A stretch of 64,000 nucleotides of DNA from Salticus scenicus (lineage: Eukaryota > Arthropoda > Arachnida > Araneae > Salticidae), in NCBI GenBank assembly GCA_963930645.1, contig OZ005648.1, positions 194,715,304 through 194,779,303 on the forward strand, written 5' to 3'. Position 1 is the first letter of the stretch. Every line of letters starts with the position of its first letter. Below, piece by piece: positions 58,000-64,000 of this stretch. The notes beneath the pieces are model-generated. The model had not been told where the DNA came from and ran no database searches. It worked only from the letters and a program-made list of their open reading frames with translations. A program made the translations under genes and the position numbers.

Positions 58000-58350
58000 A
58001 AATGTATAACGTTGTAAAATAATGTCCATTATTTATAACAATGTCATGAACAACCATAGACTCAAAAAATAAATAAATGAATAAATAAATAAAAAAACTT
58101 AATCCTACTTTTGTTTTTTAAGTTATAGATATAAAATTCTGCATTAAACATAATTTAATTTAGAACGACAGGACTTATTTTAATCTATTCTTCCATTAAA
58201 ATACATAGAGCAATTGTGTTTCAATCATTAGCATCGGTTATTATATTCATTTCTGAAAATTGTTTGGCATAGCTGTAGCATGGGAGCGTCTTGGCGACTT
58301 TTTAATATTTGTTGCCAGTTTAGCAATAAATTAAAATGGCTGCTTCGCCC
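56397..58350. other. AT-rich stretch with microsatellites
   Basis: T tracts at 56661-56684 and 57969-57995, A tract at 56982-57006, (TA)n at 57101-57123, (AAT)n at 57552-57597, CGAAC repeats at 57902-57938. A GGGTTTGAATTCC block at 57052-57064 resembles a pol III B box but no A box was found. No gene. Confidence 0.5.
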
Positions 58351-58359
58351 ATCTGGTCA

Positions 58360-58640
58360 CACGCCTCGATTTCAGCATTTAAGAAGATTGATAACATACA
58401 GGCAAAAGCCTCAACGATTATAATTGGTGCTGTCTCTTCCTCAGACAACATTAAATCCCAACAGGAAAGTGGTGTCTAGTTACTTGATAATAGAAGAAAA
58501 AGTAGTGTCATCAACTTTACCAACAATATTAGAAGTCGTGAGGAGGAACATGTTAGCAAAAAAACCTTTTTGAAGTGGACCGAAAATACAAGACACAAAC
58601 GATCCTCCACCTTACACTATGGTCAGGTAGCAAACTGGAC
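58360..58640 (+). pseudogene. LINE ORF2 fragment after RT (thumb region)
   Basis: The reading is ASISAFKKIDNIQAKASTII, then SSSDNIKSQQES, then LDNRRKSSVINF and KTFLKWTENTRHKRSS with two breaks. This has the character of the region between RT and RNase H in Jockey/R1-like LINEs (K.....Q..A.R.I.G..., then RR.A....). No catalytic motif lies here. It may be the upstream half of the element resuming at 60.8 kb. Confidence 0.45.
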
Positions 58641-58682
58641 TAGAGCATAACACATATCTTATACTATTAAGTGAGCAATATT

Positions 58683-58686
<4 letters not shown>

Positions 58687-58720
<34 letters not shown>
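58687..58720. repeat. (TA)n microsatellite
   Basis: About 34 bases of uninterrupted TA. The minus-strand frame across it encodes only Tyr-Ile repeats and is not a gene. Confidence 0.9.
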
Positions 58721-58725
<5 letters not shown>

Positions 58726-59237
58726 TTCACTGTTCTCGAAAACGGTAGCTCGGACAGTCACGAGATTTAACACAAAGCCCTCCGAAAGGTCATTGCGCAC
58801 ATCGAAGTCAGATTTTCGAATTTTTGATTAGTTTTCTTTTAATTAATAAAAATATGAAAATAAAACTTCCCATTTCTATAATGACGCACAATGGAGAATC
58901 TTAGAAGAGATTTGATTAGTTAATTTAATTTTCATTGATATGAGTGTATTTTACGTTGAACTACAGCTACGTTACGAGGAATTACAAAAGATTTGATTGG
59001 TTTATTTGATTTTCATTGATTTGAGAGTATTTTACGTTGAACCAGAGCTACGTTAGGAGAAATTACGAGAGATTTCATTCGTTAATTTGATTTTCATTGA
59101 TTTGAGTGCATTTTACGTTGAACTAGGCTATATTGTGAGGAACTACGGGAGATTTGATTGGTTTATTTGATTTTCATTGATTTGAGTGTTTTTTAGATTT
59201 AACTAGAGCTACGTTAGGAGGAATTACGAGAGGTTTG

Positions 59238-59510
59238 TACAAGGGCTCAAAACCGGGTTTGTCCCTTGACCACCCGTGTGACAGACGTACCACCCGAACT
59301 GTACTGTCAAGACTTGCTAGCGGTCACATCAAGTGCCTCACTTTCATCGAGGGCAGGAAAACCTTCGCCACCTGCACCAAGTGCCAAAATCATCAGGCTT
59401 CTCCTGAGCACCTTTTGGAATGCATGGGACTCTCTAAGGAGGATCTTTTCATCAATCCTCTTCTGGTCTTTGACTTTCTAACTGTCAACGAACTCGTGGA
59501 TCTTGTCTGA
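59238..59510 (+). pseudogene. LINE ORF2 C-terminal fragment
   Basis: The frame ends at TGA 59508-59510. It contains DHPCDRRTTRTVLSRLASGH, then FATCTKC, QASPEHLLEC and a tail ending LTVNELVDLV. C..C...SPEH.L.C is the terminal knuckle-like motif of spider and insect LINE ORF2 proteins, downstream of RNase H. It is open but 5' truncated at the insertion point, so only the last 90 residues remain. Confidence 0.8.
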
Positions 59511-59553
59511 CTCCGTCAGACAAAGAGGATAAGCAACAACAACAACAACAACA
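59238..59553 (+). mobile_element. 5'-truncated LINE insertion in the satellite
   Basis: A 316-bp insert ends in a (CAA)n tail at 59534-59553. It is flanked by the 12-bp duplication ACGAGAGGTTTG (59226-59237 and 59554-59565). This is the classic outcome of target-primed reverse transcription. Most of it is the C-terminal coding region of a LINE ORF2. Confidence 0.92.
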
Positions 59554-60245
59554 ACGAGAGGTTTGATTGGTTTATTTGATTTTCATTGATTTGAGTGTAT
59601 TGTACGTTGAACTAGAGCTACGTCATGTGGAATTACGAAAGATTTGATTCGCTTATTTGATTTTCATTGAATTGAGTGTATTTTACGTTGAAGTAGACCC
59701 ACGTTATGAGGAATTACGAGAGATTTGATTGGTTTATTAGATTTTCATTGATTTGAGTGTATTTTACATTGAACTAGAGCTATATTGTGAGGAACTACGA
59801 AATATTTGATTGGTTTATTTGATTTTCATTAATTTGAGTGTATTTTACGTTGAACTAGAGCTACGTTGTTAGGAACTACAGGAGATTTGATTGGTTTATT
59901 TTATTTTCATTGATTTGAGTGTATTTTGCGTTGAACTAGAGCTACGTTTTGAGGAATTACGAGAGATTTAATTTGTTTATTTGCTTTTTATTGATTTGAG
60001 GGTATTTAACATTTACCTAGAGTTACGTTTTGAGGAATTACGAGTGGTTTGATTGGTTTATTTGATTTTCATTGATTTGAGTGTATTTTACGTTGAACTA
60101 GAGCTACGTTATGAAGAATTACGAAAGATTTGATTGGTTTAAATTATTTTCATTGATATAAGTGTATTTTACATTGAACTAGAGCTACGATATGAGGAAC
60201 TACGAGAAATTTGATTGGTTTATTTGATTTTCATTGATTTGAGGT

Positions 60246-60545
60246 AGGGGTGTCCAGTGATGTGTTTTTGGTTTTAACATGCGTGATAGTGATTGCCGCG
60301 GAACCGAATTTCGTGAGTTTTCAGATTCATGCACAGCAAGTTAGGGTTGTCCAGTGATGTTTTTAGGTTTTAACATGCGTGATAGTGATTGCCGCGAAAA
60401 TGAGTTTCATGTGTTCTGAGATTCCTGCACAGCGTTGTAGGGAGCTCCAGTGATTTTTTGTTTTGTTTTCCTGTGCGTGAAGTGTACATACGTGCGTTAA
60501 TGTGATTTCTGCGAAAACGACTTACGTGCGTTCTCTGATTCGACC
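60246..60545. repeat. About 95-bp tandem repeat, three units
   Basis: GGTGTCCAGTGATG...TTTTAACATGCGTGATAGTG...GCCGCG...TTC.GATTC.TGCACAGC recurs from about 60246, 60343 and 60440. The third unit is more diverged. It lies directly after the 81-bp satellite and is unrelated to it in sequence. Confidence 0.7.
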
Positions 60546-60809
60546 ATTCATCTAATAGTGACTGTTACTGTGTGAGTAACAGCTTCAATTCTTTCCAGAA
60601 TATTCGAAGAATTAACATTTCTATTTGACTGTTTCCGAGAATATTCGTTTTAATAATAGTTTTCTTGCACAGATTCGAGAAGTTCAAAAAAATGTTTGAT
60701 ATTGTCAAGGAGATTTCATACTAAAACTGTGAAGAAAATAGTCGTCAATCGAAATACATGTATTTAAACGTTTATATTAGTCAATTAAAAAAGAAAACAT
60801 TTAAATATA

Positions 60810-61757
60810 GTGCCCAGCGAAACCTGCTAGAGAAATTCTGCAAGAGACAATTTTGTCTTCGACTCTTCCGGAAAACACCAAAATTATAACTCACCTTCTC
60901 GAACCGTGTTCCAAAAAAGAAGTAACTTCGGCTATTAAAAGAAAAGGTGATAAAACCATTGCCCGTATTCAAGAGAAAATTTTGTCTTTGCAATCACTGA
61001 AGGTTCCTCAGATGAAACTCTAGACAACGGAGGAGCTGGTGTCAACTTTATTTTCCCACAGAGTTGAAGCACAAAGCAATTTAAGATCGGAGGAGGCAAA
61101 ACAGCTTCAAACTACACTTGTGAACTCATTGCCATCCAAAAAGCCCTAGAAGAGTATATAAATCTTGAAGAAAATGAAAGAACCAAAGGGTTAATTATCT
61201 TCAATGACTGCAGAGCTGCTCTTCAAGCAATTCAAAGGGGTTCTTCAGGGCTAATTATAAATAAACACCGTATACTTCGTAAGATTTTCCATTTGAAGAA
61301 ACAGTGCACCATGTAGTGGATTCCCGCGCATGTTTGCATTACTGAAAACGAGAGAGCTGATGCCTTGGCAAAAGAAGCAAGACAATTAAACACCAGAAGT
61401 GTTACTCATGTCACTCTCAGCAATATCAATTCAGTTGCTAAGGCAAAACTCAATGATAGGAAACTCACAATCAAACACCAAATCCCTGAAATCAGTACCA
61501 ATAGAACTCTCACCAGCACTCTAACAAGACTCCGGACAGGACACTTTAGGGAGATGAAGATCCATAAAGATGGGACAAGAACTTACTGCCTCTGCAAAAA
61601 CTTCCCAGACATAGAACTAACCCCCAAACATCTTTTCAACTGTCCAGCTATTCTGGCGCAATTGCAGCAAATAAGTGACAACCCTTTTTCGGACTTATAT
61701 GACGAAAATTGCCTTCAAATCGCAGATGCTGTATATAGGACCTTTGGCCCCATTTAA
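60810..61757 (+). pseudogene. LINE RNase H and C-terminus (broken)
   Basis: After a linker (AREILQETILSSTLPENT, 60.83 kb), RNase H begins FAITEGSSDETLDNGGAGV near 60.99 kb, where TDGS has become TEGS. The other RNase H elements are NYTCELIAIQKALEEY (Glu), IIFNDCRAALQAI (Asp) and WIPAHVCITENERADALAKEA (His, Asp). They are interrupted by a TAG at 61315-61317 just before WIPAH and by earlier breaks near 61056. The frame from 61365 to the stop at 61757 then encodes the C-terminal knuckle (YCLCKNF...LTPKHLFNCPAI). A tail with ACCAACCAACC follows. Inactive Jockey/R1-like LINE, different in sequence from the fragment at 59238. Confidence 0.82.
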
Positions 61758-61759
61758 AA

Positions 61760-61921
61760 ATTATATTCTATCCATGACACAATACAAACCAACCAACCAT
61801 TAAAATGGCTATCGCAACTGCGTACCTAGCTAATTCGATGCCAAATTCATATTTCCCCAAGAGATTTTATGCAAAATATGATTCATTCCTTTAGCGCGAT
61901 TTTTCTGAATTTTATTTTATT

Positions 61922-61961
<40 letters not shown>

Positions 61962-62376
61962 TTATTTTACATAAAAAGAAATTTATTTATTTATTTATTT
62001 ATTTATTTTTGGCATATATATTTTTTCTTTCTAAAAATAATAAAATTAAGATAATGAGTTTTTTTATTTAATATCTTTTGTATTAATTATCTGATCCGTG
62101 TCGTTAGAAAGACTTTTTCCGGATTAATAAGTGCACCAATTTTTGATAAAAATTTAATAATCTGGAGTGGAAATACAGACAGATACAATGAGGTACTTTT
62201 AGCTTTACATATTTTGATAAAAATAAAAATATTTGGATGCTCATTGGAGGTCATAGATAAAAATTGCTAATGACGCCACTGAAAGAAATATTACGGCCCG
62301 TCGTGTACTAAAAATAAACAAATAAATAAATAATATTTTTCTTTTAATAAATATTCAGAAAGGTGTTTTCCATTTC

Positions 62377-62413
<37 letters not shown>

Positions 62414-63829
62414 CAAGTTTCTATTATTTAGTGTCATTTTCAGAAAAAGAAAAACAACGCATTAAAAAATATATAGGTGATAAATTTTAAAGCATACTTT
62501 TCAATTAAAGCCAAAATTATAGAAAGTGTAAAAAAATTTCTTGAAAAAAAATGCATATTTGATTAACTTTATTTCTTTATTTATTTTTCTCGTTTGCATG
62601 TATATTTAAGACATCACCACACCCACCCTAATTAGTTCATAGGTGCTACGTTTTTATTTAAAATAATTTATTTTTATTCTTTACCAAAAAAATTGGAAGT
62701 ACATTCTGATATTTTCTTGTTTAGGTGGATAACGTAATGTTTTATATTTTACAAAAAATAACTGAATCTGGAAATTACTCTTATTTGTTATACTTAGACT
62801 TCTATTTAAAGTCTTCATCCACAGTTATACATTTTCCAAGCTTTTTCTAGATATTTTTAAAGCCGTCCTTACAGAATAGGACACATGCGGGTTACACCAA
62901 TCAAAAACAAACACATCATCAATAACTGCTGTAATTTATATAATTTTTTTGTACAAAAGGGCCAATTAATATGCAGAATAATTTTTATCCTGTTCTACTG
63001 TCTGCTTCTGTAAACTAATTAAAATTTTGCGATCGTGTTTCATTGACAGTAGGCTACTTCATTATATGCAAAGCCAATCATTAGTAAATGACAATTATTC
63101 ACAATTAAGTGCAAAAGTTTATTTGATTTGCATACTAAATTTTATCCAGATAAATAAATCATTTCTTAGTAAAAATCATATCTTTACATAACCCTACTTT
63201 TATGCAAAGATAGTTTTTTTTATCTCTATAGAAATAGATAATTTAATGAATTTTTCTGTATTTAATATTTTTTGTGCAATCCAAGAATAAACAGCAATGA
63301 AAGAACTAAGCAATCTTACAGTCTAATTTAATAGCCTTGAGATAGCATTAATTATATTCCTTAATATAAACAGATTTAACAGTACATTCTCCAACTTATT
63401 TAAACTAATAAAATTCTATATCTGAATTTTAACTTCAGCGAATTAGTTAAGGAAACTTTGTTTTAAAATTTAACACAAACTGAAATATTTATTACAATAG
63501 AACTGTAAATAAATTGTGATATTTTAATTGGATCCAGAACTTTCTATGCTCATAGCCTTTTAAATGTTGATAACATTAATATTAATTTTCGGAATGTTTA
63601 ATTAATTATGAGTTTACTGAATTTAATATTTGTATTTGTTTAAAATATAAAAGTAAACAAAAGATAAAATGTTATGTAAATTTGTCACATGCTAGTTTGT
63701 TACATGAGCAAAAGGAAAAATAATTGTACAAGTACCATAAACTGCAAAACACAAGAAATATTATGGTCGTGTTCTTTGCATTTTTTCCCCATAAGCATAA
63801 CTTATAATTTAGCATTCCACATCCATTCT

Positions 63830-63864
<35 letters not shown>

Positions 63865-64000
63865 AGAAAAAATACAAATACAAATACAAATAATTGCAAT
63901 AAATATGATATTATTTTCAAGCTAAAACATCTTTAAACTTACTACAGTTTTTTTTTTTTTTTCAAACTAACTTTTTCTAATTTTCTGCTAAATTAATATT
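61760..64000. other. AT-rich stretch with microsatellites
   Basis: A tract at 61926-61959, (TTTA)n at 61982-62008, T tracts at 62381-62411 and 63834-63860. No gene or transposon end is recognised; frames crossing the tracts are not coding. Confidence 0.55.

Larger units (their letters stand above)
58906..60243. repeat. 81-bp tandem satellite, about 12 units
   Basis: The unit reads through TTGATTTTCATTGATTTGAG, TGTATTTTACGTTGAACTAG, AGCTACGTTATGAGGAATTA and CGAGAGATTTGATTGGTTTA. Units are about 80-95% identical by eye. The array is split at 59237/59554 by a LINE insertion. There is no long frame. Confidence 0.9.

Noticed and set aside
1..64000. CRISPR arrays, bacterial operons or rRNA genes
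   Set aside because: No regularly spaced direct repeats with unique spacers, no ribosome-binding-site-led gene chains and no rRNA-like sequence. Composition and elements are those of animal nuclear DNA.

Overview
This window looks like gene-poor, very AT-rich animal DNA, most likely from an arthropod and plausibly a spider. The evidence is long poly-A/T tracts, many TA, AAT and TTC microsatellites, and a dense mix of Ty3/Gypsy, Penelope-like, LINE, Tc1/mariner, piggyBac-type, hAT-type and CACTG-ended elements. The spider attribution is an inference from the style of the Tc1-type transposase and LINE RNase H fragments. I found no host protein-coding gene I can defend. Almost every coding signal belongs to a mobile element, and most are broken.

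Layout. 0.7-1.6 kb: nested foldback repeats. 2.3-3.1 kb: a repeat ending in a motif common at arthropod transposon ends. 4.5-7.4 kb: a degenerate LINE whose RNase H region is split by a 272-bp palindromic transposon. 7.8-8.95 kb: diverged tandem units. 12.09-14.26 kb: an old head-to-head pair of Penelope-like copies with a piggyBac-type miniature element near its centre. 15.35-25.70 kb: a full Ty3/Gypsy-type LTR retrotransposon with 1-kb LTRs, a GCATC target duplication and an unusually long leader. 27.36-32.97 kb: an old minus-strand reverse-transcriptase element between diverged direct repeats, invaded by CCGACTTC-bounded repeat units. 33.05-33.26 kb: a probable tRNA-derived SINE. 34.31-35.72 kb: a Tc1/mariner element with one in-frame stop. 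41.37-41.81 kb: a 443-bp TIR element. 42.99-46.45 kb: a young head-to-head Penelope-like pair with 1.58-kb arms, each 3' end carrying a hammerhead-ribozyme fold. 48.2-48.6 kb: a promoter- or LTR-like stretch. 50.66-51.11, 53.07-53.26, 54.90-55.56 and 56.10-56.40 kb: miniature elements. 58.36-61.76 kb: LINE fragments around an 81-bp satellite that itself holds another LINE insertion. The rest is featureless AT-rich sequence.

How parts work together. The LTR element supplies Gag, protease and Pol (RT, RNase H, DD35E integrase). Its gag stop directly follows a UUUAAAC heptamer, and the protease frame lies at -1, so Gag-Pro would be made by -1 frameshifting. Its leader carries three tandem hairpins whose stems covary, the least explained structure here. 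The Penelope-like pairs couple an RT with a GIY-YIG nuclease and a self-cleaving RNA motif. The palindromic miniature elements have no coding capacity and would depend on transposases made elsewhere.
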